Of a stretch of DNA of 10,161 nt, positions 1-6,082 are shown one piece after another. The position numbers and the translations under genes are program-made. The number at the start of each line of letters is the position of its first letter. Positions within the stretch are counted from its first letter, which is position 1. Source of the stretch: JBAYSY01 sp041675885 (GTDB taxonomy: Bacteria; Pseudomonadota; Alphaproteobacteria; Rhodobacterales; Rhodobacteraceae); assembly GCA_041675885.1 (NCBI GenBank), contig JBAYSY010000066.1, forward strand, positions 1 to 10,161, given 5' to 3'. The notes beneath the pieces are model-generated. The model saw nothing but the letters and a program-made list of their open reading frames with translations. It was not told the DNA's origin and did not search any database.

Positions 1-705
1 CTGATCACCACCGCGCCCTCGGTGGTCTATCACGTCTACATGCGCGACGGCACCATGCGCGAGCTGCACAACCCCGCCGACATGCCCGACCTGACCCATG
101 TCGATCACCTGGAAGAGCCGCGCATCAAGGCGACCATCATGGTGCCCGACGAATACCTGGGCGACGTGCTGAAACTGTGCCAGGACCGGCGCGGCATCCA
201 GCTTGACCTGTCCTATGCCGGGTCGCGGGCGATGGTGATCTATGACCTGCCGCTGAACGAGGTGGTGTTCGACTTCTACGACCGGCTGAAGTCGGTGACC
301 AAGGGCTATGCGTCCTTCGACTACCAGATCACCGGCTACCGCGAGGATCATCTGGTCAAGATGTCGCTCCTGGTGAACGAGGAGCCGGTGGACGCGCTGT
401 CGATGATGGTCCACCGCGACCGCGCCGAGGCGCGTGGCCGGGCGATGTGCGAAAAGCTCAAGGATCTGATCCCGCGCCACATGTTCAAGATCCCGATCCA
501 GGCGGCGATCGGCGGCCGCGTGATCGCGCGCGAGACCATCGCCGCGCTGCGCAAGGACGTGACCGCGAAATGCTATGGCGGCGACGTGACCCGGAAGAAG
601 AAGCTTCTGGAAAAGCAGAAGGCCGGCAAGAAGAAGATGCGCCAGTTCGGAAAGGTCGAGATCCCGCAGCAGGCGTTCATCTCGGCGTTGAAGATGGATG
701 AGTGA
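1..705 (+). CDS. lepA: Elongation factor 4 (LepA), C-terminal part, 5' end outside window
   Basis: This is the last 234 residues of LepA/EF-4, the ribosome-associated GTPase that remodels or back-translocates elongating ribosomes. Full-length family members are about 600 residues, so the GTPase domain lies upstream of the window. The reading frame is open from base 1 and begins LITTAPSVVYHV, a conserved LepA stretch. An EF-G domain V-like block follows (residues about 41-110, with IKATIMVPDEY and DLPLNEVVFDFYDRLKS). The EF-4-specific C-terminal domain comes next, with VHRDRAEARGRAMCEKLKDLIPR-type sequence, KCYGGD at about 190-195, and a lysine-rich tail (RKKKLLEKQKAGKKKMRQ) expected to contact the decoding centre. 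The C-terminus EIPQQAFISALKMDE matches the usual family end, so the 3' end is intact. No strong terminator separates it from the methyltransferase gene 151 nt downstream. Confidence 0.97.
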   Translation: MITTAPSVVYHVYMRDGTMRELHNPADMPDLTHVDHLEEPRIKATIMVPDEYLGDVLKLCQDRRGIQLDLSYAGSRAMVIYDLPLNEVVFDFYDRLKSVTKGYASFDYQITGYREDHLVKMSLLVNEEPVDALSMMVHRDRAEARGRAMCEKLKDLIPRHMFKIPIQAAIGGRVIARETIAALRKDVTAKCYGGDVTRKKKLLEKQKAGKKKMRQFGKVEIPQQAFISALKMDE

Positions 706-856
706 GGGCGCCTTGATTTTCGCCGTTTAGCCCGGGGGCGCCGCTTGCCCTCTGTTTCGCCGGGATCAGCCGGGGCAGGGCGCTGGACCCACGGGATCGC
801 ACCCCCTTGCACGTGCCGTGCCGCGGGCGCATTGTCGGGGCCATCGCGGGGGAAGC

Positions 857-1633
857 ATGAAAAAACCGGCCTGGGTGATCGACAAGGAGCGTGCGCGGCG
901 GGCGGCGGCGGCGGAGACGGTGTGGCTGTTCGGCCTCCATGCCGTGCGCGACGCGCTGATGAACCCGGCGCGGGAACGGTTGCGGCTGGTGGTCACGAAG
1001 AACGCCGCCGACCGGCTGGCCGACGCCATCGCCGCCAGCGGCATGACCCCCGAGATCGCCGACCCGCGCCGCTTCGACGTGCCGCTCGCGCCCGAGTCGG
1101 TGCATCAGGGCGCGGCGCTGGAGGCGAGGCCGCTCGACTGGGGCGGGATCGGGCGCTGCGCCGAAGGGGGGCTTGCGGTGCTGCTCGACCGGGTGAGCGA
1201 TCCGCACAATGTCGGCGCCATCCTGCGCTCGGCCGAGGTGTTCGGCGCGGTGGCGGTGATCGCGCCCGCGCGCCACTCCGCGCCCGAAACGGGTGCGCTG
1301 GCCAAATCCGCCAGCGGCGCGCTGGAGCGCCAGCCCTATCTGCGGGTGACCAACCTTGCCGACGCGATGGAGAAGCTTCGGGCGATGGGCTATGTGCTGA
1401 TCGGCCTTGCGGGCGAGGCTCCGGCGACGCTCGATCAGGGGCTTGCACAGGCAAAGGGGCGGCCGGTGGCGCTGGTGCTGGGCTCCGAGGGGCCGGGGCT
1501 GCGCGAGCGCACGCGCGAGACCTGCGATGTGCTGGTGCGCATCCCCTTCGCGGGGGAGTTCGGCTCGCTCAACGTCTCGAACGCGGCGGCGGTGGCGCTT
1601 TATGCGGCGCGGCAGGGGGCAGACGGGGCATGA
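857..1633 (+). CDS. rlmB: TrmH-family (SPOUT) 23S rRNA 2'-O-ribose methyltransferase, RlmB type
   Basis: A 258-residue SAM-dependent RNA ribose methyltransferase. RlmB methylates the 2'-OH of G2251 (E. coli numbering) in the P loop of 23S rRNA. The N-terminal substrate-binding domain begins around residue 22 with WLFGLHAVRDAL, the usual RlmB opening. The three SPOUT motifs are present in order: motif 1 DPHNVGAILRSAEVFGA (N118, R124), motif 2 LVLGSEGPGL (S210-E211-G212), and motif 3 IPFAGEFGSLNVSNAAAVALY (SLNVSNA at 237-243), which together form the trefoil-knot SAM pocket. I chose the ATG at 857 because GGGGGAAG lies just ahead of it and the N-terminus then matches the family; an in-frame upstream ATG at 818 would add 13 poorly conserved residues. 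Length is normal. The target nucleotide cannot be proven by eye, and another TrmH-group enzyme remains possible. Confidence 0.85.
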   Translation: MKKPAWVIDKERARRAAAAETVWLFGLHAVRDALMNPARERLRLVVTKNAADRLADAIAASGMTPEIADPRRFDVPLAPESVHQGAALEARPLDWGGIGRCAEGGLAVLLDRVSDPHNVGAILRSAEVFGAVAVIAPARHSAPETGALAKSASGALERQPYLRVTNLADAMEKLRAMGYVLIGLAGEAPATLDQGLAQAKGRPVALVLGSEGPGLRERTRETCDVLVRIPFAGEFGSLNVSNAAAVALYAARQGADGA

Positions 1634-1674
1634 CAAGTCAAGCTCCCGCCCGTTCACGGTTCCGCGATAGCGTC

Positions 1675-1702
1675 TTTAACCATCTGCCGGCGATCCTAGA
1701 TC
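1675..1702 (+). promoter_or_regulatory. Weak candidate promoter in the rlmB/CoA-binding gap
   Basis: TTTAAC (1675-1680) and TAGATC (1697-1702) are separated by 16 nt and form a poor but conceivable sigma70-type pair. Transcription from here would run through 1765-1795 and meet the terminator before the next gene. This is inference only; the hexamers deviate from consensus. Confidence 0.2.
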
Positions 1703-1764
1703 GGTATCAGAGGCGCGGATCCGGAACATCCGTGTTTCAATTCACTGTCCCTCGTTCCGTGACT

Positions 1765-1795
1765 GGCGCCCGGCCTCTGGCCCGGGCGCCTTTTT
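1765..1795 (+). terminator. Strong intrinsic terminator directly upstream of the CoA-binding gene
   Basis: GGCGCCCGG (1765-1773) pairs perfectly with CCGGGCGCC (1782-1790), and the 3' arm is followed by TTTTT (1791-1795). Inside the loop CC/GG can extend the stem past a one-base bulge. This is the clearest rho-independent terminator on the plus strand of the window. It ends transcripts from rlmB, or from a transcript starting in 1634-1764, and sits only 13 nt before the next ATG. Confidence 0.85.
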
Positions 1796-1808
1796 CTGGC
1801 GGGCACAC

Positions 1809-2297
1809 ATGACCGAAGCCGAAGGTTTCCCCACCGATGCCGATCTGCGCCGCATCCTTGCGGCCACGAAGGTGATCGCCGTGGTCGGCGTGTCGTCGAA
1901 CCCGGTCCGGCCCAGCTATTACGTGGCGCGTTACCTGCGCCTCAAGGGGTTCCGGGTGATCCCGGTCAACCCGGGCCTTGCGGGCCAGACCCTGTTCGAT
2001 GAGACCGTGCGGGCTTCGCTCGCCGACATTCCGCCCGGGATTCCCGTCGATATGGTGGATATCTTCCGCCGCCCGGAACAGGTGCCGCCGGTGGTCGCCG
2101 ACGCCATGGCGCATCTGCCCCGGCTGCGCACCGTCTGGATGCAGATCGGCATCACCCATGCGCAGGCCGCCGCAAGCGCCCGCGCCGCCGGGCTGGAGGT
2201 GGTCGAGAACCGCTGCCCGAAGATCGAATACCAGCGCCTGTTCGGCGAGTTGCGCATGGGCGGTTTCGCCACGGGGATCATTTCGTCGCGGCTTTAG
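1809..2297 (+). CDS. CoA-binding Rossmann-fold protein (YccU/CoA_binding_2 family)
   Basis: A 162-residue single-domain cytosolic protein of the small CoA-binding family related to the CoA-binding domain of succinyl-CoA synthetase. The Rossmann motif is at residues 22-55: IAVVGVSSNPVRPSYYVARYLRLKGFRVIPVNP, with the glycine-turn-serine and the conserved R-x-S segment. The second half carries TVWMQIGITHAQAAASARAAGLEVVENRCPKIEY, the usual C-terminal signature with its conserved cysteine (C136). Length is typical. No enzymatic activity is established for most members, which are assumed to bind CoA or a related nucleotide. The start follows GGCGGG about 6 nt upstream (CACAC spacer). The terminator at 1765-1795 lies just before it, so its transcript must either read through or begin extremely close to the start codon. 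Confidence 0.88.
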   Translation: MTEAEGFPTDADLRRILAATKVIAVVGVSSNPVRPSYYVARYLRLKGFRVIPVNPGLAGQTLFDETVRASLADIPPGIPVDMVDIFRRPEQVPPVVADAMAHLPRLRTVWMQIGITHAQAAASARAAGLEVVENRCPKIEYQRLFGELRMGGFATGIISSRL

Positions 2298-2331
2298 CCC
2301 GGACCGCGGCATTGCCCGCCCCCCGGTTCTG

Positions 2332-2361
2332 TGGCAAGACAAATCCGACAAACTGTATATA
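2332..2361 (+). promoter_or_regulatory. Candidate promoter for pcm-like/tolC operon, TATATA -10
   Basis: TATATA at 2356-2361 is a conspicuous AT-rich -10 in an otherwise GC-rich gap. Its best -35 partner is the weak TGGCAA (2332-2337), 18 nt upstream. The expected start site is near 2367-2372, that is, at or a few bases before the ATG at 2372, so the mRNA could be leaderless. Confidence 0.4.
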
Positions 2362-2371
2362 TGAGCTTGCC

Positions 2372-3013
2372 ATGCCCGATTTCGCTGACCGCCGCGTGAC
2401 CATGGTCGATACCCAGGTCCGGCCCTCGGACGTGACCAAATTCCCGGTGATCGCCGCCATGCTGGCCGTCCCGCGTGAACGCCACGTGCCCCCGGCCCTG
2501 CGCGAAGCCGCCTATGTCGGAGAGAACCTGCCGCTGTCCCCGGGCCGCGTGGTGCTGGAGCCGCGCAGCCTCGGCAAGATGCTGGATGCGCTGGATATCG
2601 CCCCCGATGACCGGGTGCTCGACCTGGGCACGGGGCTGGGCTATTCGGCGGCGGTGATCGCGGAAATGGCCGGATCGGTGGTGGCGGTCGAGGCCGGGCT
2701 TGCCGAACAGGCGCGCGCGGCGCTGGCCGATGTGCGGAACGTCACCGTGATCGAGGCCCCGCTGACCGAAGGCGCGCCCGCCGAAGGGCCCTATGACGTG
2801 ATCGCGGTGCAGGGCGGGGTGGAACAGGTGCCGCAGGCGCTGCTTGACCAGCTGGCCGAGGGCGGGCGCATCGCCTGCCTGTTCATGGAAGGCGCGCTCG
2901 GCACCTGCCGGATCGGCACCCGCGTGGCCGGAACGGTAAGCTGGCGCGATGCGTTCAACGCGGCGGCCCCGGTGCTGCCGGGATTCGAGCGGGCAAGGGA
3001 ATTCGCCCTCTAG
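2372..3013 (+). CDS. Protein-L-isoaspartate O-methyltransferase family protein
   Basis: A 213-residue SAM-dependent methyltransferase of the PCMT family, which in its classical form methylates isoaspartyl residues of damaged proteins so that they can be repaired. The N-terminal region MVDTQVRPSDVTKFPVI (11-27) and ERHVPPALREAAYVGENLPL (36-55) is typical of the alphaproteobacterial branch. The SAM-binding motif I is RVLDLGTGLGYSAAVIAEMAG (81-101), followed by VVAVEAG (103-109) as the acidic end of the second strand. In place of the classical substrate-loop sequence resembling QPYIVARM it has LEPRSLGKMLDAL (62-74), so activity on isoaspartate is uncertain. I chose ATG 2372, rather than an in-frame start at 2312, because conservation begins there; the SD sequence is poor (only GAG at -11 to -9). 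The tolC-family gene follows after 49 nt, which suggests co-transcription. Confidence 0.85.
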   Translation: MPDFADRRVTMVDTQVRPSDVTKFPVIAAMLAVPRERHVPPALREAAYVGENLPLSPGRVVLEPRSLGKMLDALDIAPDDRVLDLGTGLGYSAAVIAEMAGSVVAVEAGLAEQARAALADVRNVTVIEAPLTEGAPAEGPYDVIAVQGGVEQVPQALLDQLAEGGRIACLFMEGALGTCRIGTRVAGTVSWRDAFNAAAPVLPGFERAREFAL

Positions 3014-3062
3014 AGGCGACCTGAAAAAGGCAACCCGACAACAACGAGGCGGAGCAGGTACG

Positions 3063-4469
3063 ATGACGGGAAGACGGTTCGGGGGGGCGTTGCGCGGCAT
3101 GGTTCTCGGGTTCGGGCTGGGGGTGGTGTCGCTTGCCCCCGCCGCGCAGGCCGAGACCCTGACCGACGCCATGGTGCTTGCCTATCGCAACAGCGACCTG
3201 ATGGTGCAGAACCGCGCACTCCTGCGCGCCGCCGACGAGGACGTGGCGGTTGCGGTCTCGATGCTGCGGCCGGTGTTCGATTTCGCCGCCAGCGCCAGCT
3301 ACAACTATAACGAATTCCGCACCGGCGGCATCACCACGTCCACGGACGGGCTGTCGTCGATGCTTGCGCTTACGGCGTCGCTCACGCTCTACGATGGCGG
3401 CGTCAACCGGATGGGGGTCGAGTCGGCGATGGAGATGGTGCTTGCCGCCCGGCAGGCGCTGATCGGGGTCGAACACAACGTGCTGTTCATGGCGGTGCAA
3501 GCCTATATGAATGTGCGCCTGGCCGAAGAAATGGTGACGCTGCGGCAAAGCAACGTCCGCGTGATCGAGCGCGAGCTGGGCGCGGCGCAGGACCGTTTCG
3601 AACTGGGCGAGATCACCCGCACCGACGTCGCCATCGCCGAGGCCCGGCTGGCCGGCGCGCGCTCGATGCTCGCCGCCGCCGAGGGCGACCTTGCGGTGGC
3701 GCGTGAAGGCTATCTGCTGGCGGTCGGGCAGTATCCGGGGCGGCTTGCGCCCCCGCCCGCGCCGCCGCAACTGGCGCGCAACCTTGACGAGGCCAAGCAG
3801 ATCGCCCGGCGCGGCCATTATTCGGTCATCCAGATGCAGCACGAGGTGAAGGCCGCCGACATCGGCGTTGCCCGCGCCGCCGCCGCCATGGGGCCGCGGG
3901 TCACCGCGCAGGCGCAATACGGGCTGCCGGATTCCGGGCTGCAAAGCGGTTCGGTCTCGGTCGGTCTCAGCCAGCGGCTCTATCAGGGTGGCGGCGGTTC
4001 GGCGCTGCACCGGCAGGCCATGGCCCGGCGCGATGCCACCCGTTCGGCGCTGCATTTCCGGGCGATCGAGGTCGAGCAGACGGTGGGCGAGGCCTGGGCG
4101 CAACTCGGCGTGGCCCGTGCGGCGATCGAGGCGACCGACCGGCAGATCCGCGCCGCGCGCACCGCCTATGAAGGTGTGCGCGAAGAGGCGATGCTGGGCG
4201 CGCGCACCACGCTCGACGTGCTGAACGCCGAGCAGGAACTGCTCGACGCCCAGAGCCAGCGGCTTCAGGCGGTGACGACGCAGCAGACCGCCCATTATGC
4301 GCTTCTGGCGTCGATGGGCCTGCTGACGGCCGAACATCTCGGCCTTGGTGTGCCGGTCTATGATCCCGACGCATATTACAACGCGGTCAGGAACGCGCCG
4401 GCCACCAGCCCGCAGGGCGAACGGCTCGACCGGGTGCTGCGCTCGATCGGTGGTGGCGGCGGCGACTGA
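3063..4469 (+). CDS. tolC: TolC-family outer-membrane efflux/type I secretion channel
   Basis: A 468-residue precursor of a trimeric outer-membrane channel that links RND pumps or type I secretion systems to the exterior. Residues 1-30 form a Sec signal peptide: basic MTGRR, a hydrophobic core, and PAAQA before a likely cut at A30/E31. The mature part shows the internal duplication of the family. Repeat one contains LTLYDGGV (107-114) and RFELGEITRTDVAIAEARLAGA (178-199); repeat two contains LSQRLYQGG (302-310) and GARTTLDVLNAEQELLDAQSQR (379-400). These are the beta-barrel strands and the long helical tunnel segments. Length is close to E. coli TolC. The C-terminal tail (residues about 430-468) is short and ends in a glycine run. 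The start at 3063 lies behind an AGGCGGAGCAGG region and yields a proper signal peptide; an in-frame upstream start would lie inside the preceding gene. Confidence 0.92.
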   Translation: MTGRRFGGALRGMVLGFGLGVVSLAPAAQAETLTDAMVLAYRNSDLMVQNRALLRAADEDVAVAVSMLRPVFDFAASASYNYNEFRTGGITTSTDGLSSMLALTASLTLYDGGVNRMGVESAMEMVLAARQALIGVEHNVLFMAVQAYMNVRLAEEMVTLRQSNVRVIERELGAAQDRFELGEITRTDVAIAEARLAGARSMLAAAEGDLAVAREGYLLAVGQYPGRLAPPPAPPQLARNLDEAKQIARRGHYSVIQMQHEVKAADIGVARAAAAMGPRVTAQAQYGLPDSGLQSGSVSVGLSQRLYQGGGGSALHRQAMARRDATRSALHFRAIEVEQTVGEAWAQLGVARAAIEATDRQIRAARTAYEGVREEAMLGARTTLDVLNAEQELLDAQSQRLQAVTTQQTAHYALLASMGLLTAEHLGLGVPVYDPDAYYNAVRNAPATSPQGERLDRVLRSIGGGGGD

Positions 4470-4492
4470 CGGGGCGGGGCGCCGCCCCTGGT

Positions 4493-4528
4493 TTCCCGCC
4501 GGTGCGGTATCGGCCCTGTCGGCGGGAA
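4493..4528. other. 9-bp inverted repeat after the tolC-family gene
   Basis: TTCCCGCCG (4493-4501) and CGGCGGGAA (4520-4528) are perfect complements around an 18-nt loop, and with a one-base bulge the pairing extends to GGTT/AACC. A smaller hairpin, GGGGCG/CGCCCC, lies just before it at 4471-4488. No T-run follows, so this is not a classical terminator; it may protect the 3' end of the upstream transcript or serve as an operator. Confidence 0.5.
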
Positions 4529-4560
4529 CCGACCGATTCATCCCGGGATGATGCCAGTTG

Positions 4561-4589
4561 TTGTATGAGAAGCGGGGCGGGGCTACTAT
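4561..4589 (+). promoter_or_regulatory. Candidate sigma70 promoter of the popZ-like gene
   Basis: TTGTAT (4561-4566) and TACTAT (4584-4589) are separated by exactly 17 nt, and the predicted start near 4596 leaves a leader of about 40 nt. The gene's SD, GGAGGGG at 4626-4632, is strong and 5 nt from the ATG at 4638. The match is read by eye and untested. Confidence 0.5.
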
Positions 4590-4637
4590 AGGGGCGTTCG
4601 TTCCCGCGCGACCGTCGCGCCAACCGGAGGGGTCGAG

Positions 4638-5375
4638 ATGTCCGACCGCATGACCAGTCCCGGGGCCGGGCCGGAGATCGAGGATGTCCTGTCCTCGGTC
4701 CGGCGGCTGGTCTCGGAAGAGGTCGCCCGGGACCGCAGCGCGCGGCTGGTGCTGACCCCGGCCTTCCGGGTCGCCGCGCCGGAACCGGAACCCGGGTTCA
4801 CGCCCGACCCCGATCCCGCCCCCGCTGCACAGGCGCGGGAGGAGGACGACCTGCCGCTCGAAGCCCGCATCGCCGAACTGGAGGCCGCGCTTGCGGTCCA
4901 GTCGGCCGAGTTCGAACCGGATTACGAGCGCGGCGAACATGCCGAATTTCCACCGCTGCGCGAGGTGGCGGCGGTGGCCGGGACCGTTTCCGAAGCTGCT
5001 GTCGAATCCGTCCCGGAAGCCGGTATCGAGCCCGCCGCCGACCCGCTGCCGCAGCCCGTGGCGGCAACCCCGGAACCCGAACCCGAACCCGAACCCGAAC
5101 CCGAACCCGAATCGGAGCCGGACCCCGAACCGGCTGCGGCCTTCGAGGCGGCGCCCGCCGACCCGGCCCCGGCCGGGGGGGGCAATGCGCCCGAAGCCGG
5201 GATGTTCGACGACGCCGACGTGCTGATCGACGAGGAAAGCCTGCGGCTGCTGGTGCGCGACATCCTGCGCGAGGAGTTGCAGGGCCCGCTGGGGGAGCGG
5301 ATCACCCGCAATGTGCGCAAACTGGTCCGGGCCGAGATTGCGCGGACGCTGGCAGCGTCGCAGGTGACGGACTGA
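4638..5375 (+). CDS. PopZ-like (DUF2497-type) acidic proline-rich protein
   Basis: A 245-residue protein with the three-part architecture of alphaproteobacterial PopZ, the self-assembling pole-organising hub. A short N-terminal helix is seen at 13-30 (EIEDVLSSVRRLVSEEVA), resembling the partner-binding helix of PopZ (family pattern E-D/E-I-L-x-S-I-R-R-x-I-S-E). A long disordered linker (about 45-190) is rich in P, E, D and A, including an uninterrupted Glu-Pro run at 146-157. The C-terminal helical segment at 196-240 (LIDEESLRLLVRDILREELQG, then RITRNVRKLVRAEIARTL) corresponds to the oligomerisation region. No signal peptide or membrane segment is seen, so it should be cytosolic. From memory, the order pcm-like, tolC, popZ-like recurs in alphaproteobacteria, which supports orthology. 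Function in this lineage is inferred, and sequence divergence from Caulobacter PopZ is large. Confidence 0.72.
   Translation: MSDRMTSPGAGPEIEDVLSSVRRLVSEEVARDRSARLVLTPAFRVAAPEPEPGFTPDPDPAPAAQAREEDDLPLEARIAELEAALAVQSAEFEPDYERGEHAEFPPLREVAAVAGTVSEAAVESVPEAGIEPAADPLPQPVAATPEPEPEPEPEPEPESEPDPEPAAAFEAAPADPAPAGGGNAPEAGMFDDADVLIDEESLRLLVRDILREELQGPLGERITRNVRKLVRAEIARTLAASQVTD
5073..5108 (+). repeat. Hexanucleotide tandem repeat (GAACCC)x6
   Basis: Six perfect in-frame GAACCC copies encode (Glu-Pro)6, followed by degenerate units GAATCG, GAGCCG, GACCCC and GAACCG that continue the acid-Pro pattern to residue 165. On the minus strand the array reads (GGGTTC)6, with six G3 runs spaced by three bases, which fits the usual G-quadruplex pattern. 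The array can lengthen or shorten by slippage without a frameshift. Confidence 0.95.
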
Positions 5376-5596
5376 ACCGCCGCCGGTAATGCCCTGATGC
5401 GCATCGGATAAAGGCGGGTTGACCTGAGCGGTGACCCCCGCCCGGAATCAAGGCGCGGCCCGCGCCGCCGGGCAGAGGCCGCTATTGCGACGTTTCGACA
5501 GGCATATACGTCAGGATATCCGGCACCATGAACTGCCGGACTACAGGCGCTACAGCGCCACCCGCTGCCCTCTGCTGTGCGGTTCTCACCCGGAAA

Positions 5597-5608
5597 GTTG
5601 TCGACAAC
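5597..5608. other. Perfect 12-bp palindrome GTTGTCGACAAC
   Basis: The sequence is fully self-complementary and lies 12 nt from the terminator stem at 5621-5655. It might be a protein-binding site or a short cruciform. No nearby promoter points clearly to an operator role. Confidence 0.5.
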
Positions 5609-5620
5609 CAACCCCGATAA

Positions 5621-5655
5621 CGGAAAACCGCGCCCTTCAGGGGCGCGGTTTTCCG
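5621..5655. terminator. Bidirectional terminator, 15-bp perfect stem
   Basis: CGGAAAACCGCGCCC (5621-5635) pairs without mismatch with GGGCGCGGTTTTCCG (5641-5655) around the loop TTCAG. The AAAA/TTTT blocks sit within the stem, so either strand presents a U-tract just after a GC-rich core. It lies 29 nt past the stop of the minus-strand DUF6280-like gene and is the obvious terminator for it; it may also stop plus-strand readthrough from the popZ-like gene. Confidence 0.85.
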
Positions 5656-5684
5656 ATGCCGGGGCAGTCGTGGGTTCGGGATGC

Positions 5685-6011
5685 TCAGGCGGCGCGGGCC
5701 TGTTCCAGTTCCAGCGCCTGGCGGCGTTCGCTTTCCTCGCGCGACAGCGCGACCGAGGTGCGCACGCCCTTCGAGACAAACTCCATCAGCCCTTTCACGA
5801 CCCTCTCGTTCGGGTCGATCCCGGCGCAGGACAGGACTTCGCGCCCATCGCGCGAGCGCGCCCAGCGGGCGATCTGCTCCGGCCCGTTGCCGTATTTCTT
5901 GTCGTCGGCGATGGCATCGTCCAGCGCCGCAAGCACCACCGCGGCGAACAGTTTCCGGGACCGTTGTCCCTGTTCCTGATTGAAAGCGCTTCCATCAACG
6001 AAATCAGCCAT
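5685..6011 (-). CDS. DUF6280-like conserved small protein of Rhodobacterales
   Basis: A 108-residue, probably soluble and helical protein that I recognise as the small conserved protein annotated DUF6280 in Rhodobacteraceae; no biochemical function is known to me. The core LFAAVVLAALDDAIADDKKYGNGPEQIARWARSRDGREVLSCAGIDPNERVVKGLMEFV (residues about 21-80) looks highly conserved, and the tail is charged (SREESERRQALELEQARAA). There is no signal peptide and only short hydrophobic helices. I chose the start at 6011 (MADFVDGSAFN) because AAAGGA sits about 8 nt upstream on the minus strand and the 37 residues of the longer open frame (to 6122) look non-conserved. It is transcribed divergently from efp, with a 214-nt shared control region, and ends just before a strong bidirectional terminator. 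Confidence 0.8.
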   Translation of the reverse strand: MADFVDGSAFNQEQGQRSRKLFAAVVLAALDDAIADDKKYGNGPEQIARWARSRDGREVLSCAGIDPNERVVKGLMEFVSKGVRTSVALSREESERRQALELEQARAA

Positions 6012-6082
6012 TCCGTCGTCCTTTGTTCTTGCTCTTGCGTTTCCGGCGTGGGGCCGAATATGACGTTTCCGCGGCGATTCAG

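Larger units (their letters stand above)
5376..5684. other. 309-nt gene-free stretch with several hairpins
   Basis: No convincing coding sequence or tRNA is seen. It holds a 10-bp palindrome GATGCGCATC (5396-5405), a hairpin CCGGCA/TGCCGG (5520-5525 with 5534-5539), a hairpin GGCGC/GCGCC with a TACA loop (5546-5559), a 12-bp palindrome (5597-5608) and a perfect terminator stem (5621-5655). The two hairpins at 5520-5559 could end the popZ-like transcript, although no T-run follows. Confidence 0.6.

Noticed and set aside
706..856. Possible tRNA or terminator between lepA and rlmB
   Set aside because: No T-loop sequence or cloverleaf can be drawn; the inverted repeats (GGCGCC copies, GCCCT/AGGGC, the palindrome GCACGTGC at 809-816) are short and lack T-runs.
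677..1657. Minus-strand open frame of 326 codons opposite rlmB
   Set aside because: It is a shadow of the SPOUT methyltransferase, with an Arg/His-rich product and no recognisable motifs.
2955..4940. Long minus-strand open frame (about 660 codons) opposite the tolC-family and popZ-like genes
   Set aside because: The composition is His/Arg/Gly/Pro-rich low-complexity typical of antisense frames in GC-rich genes; the plus-strand genes have clear family motifs, a signal peptide and SDs.
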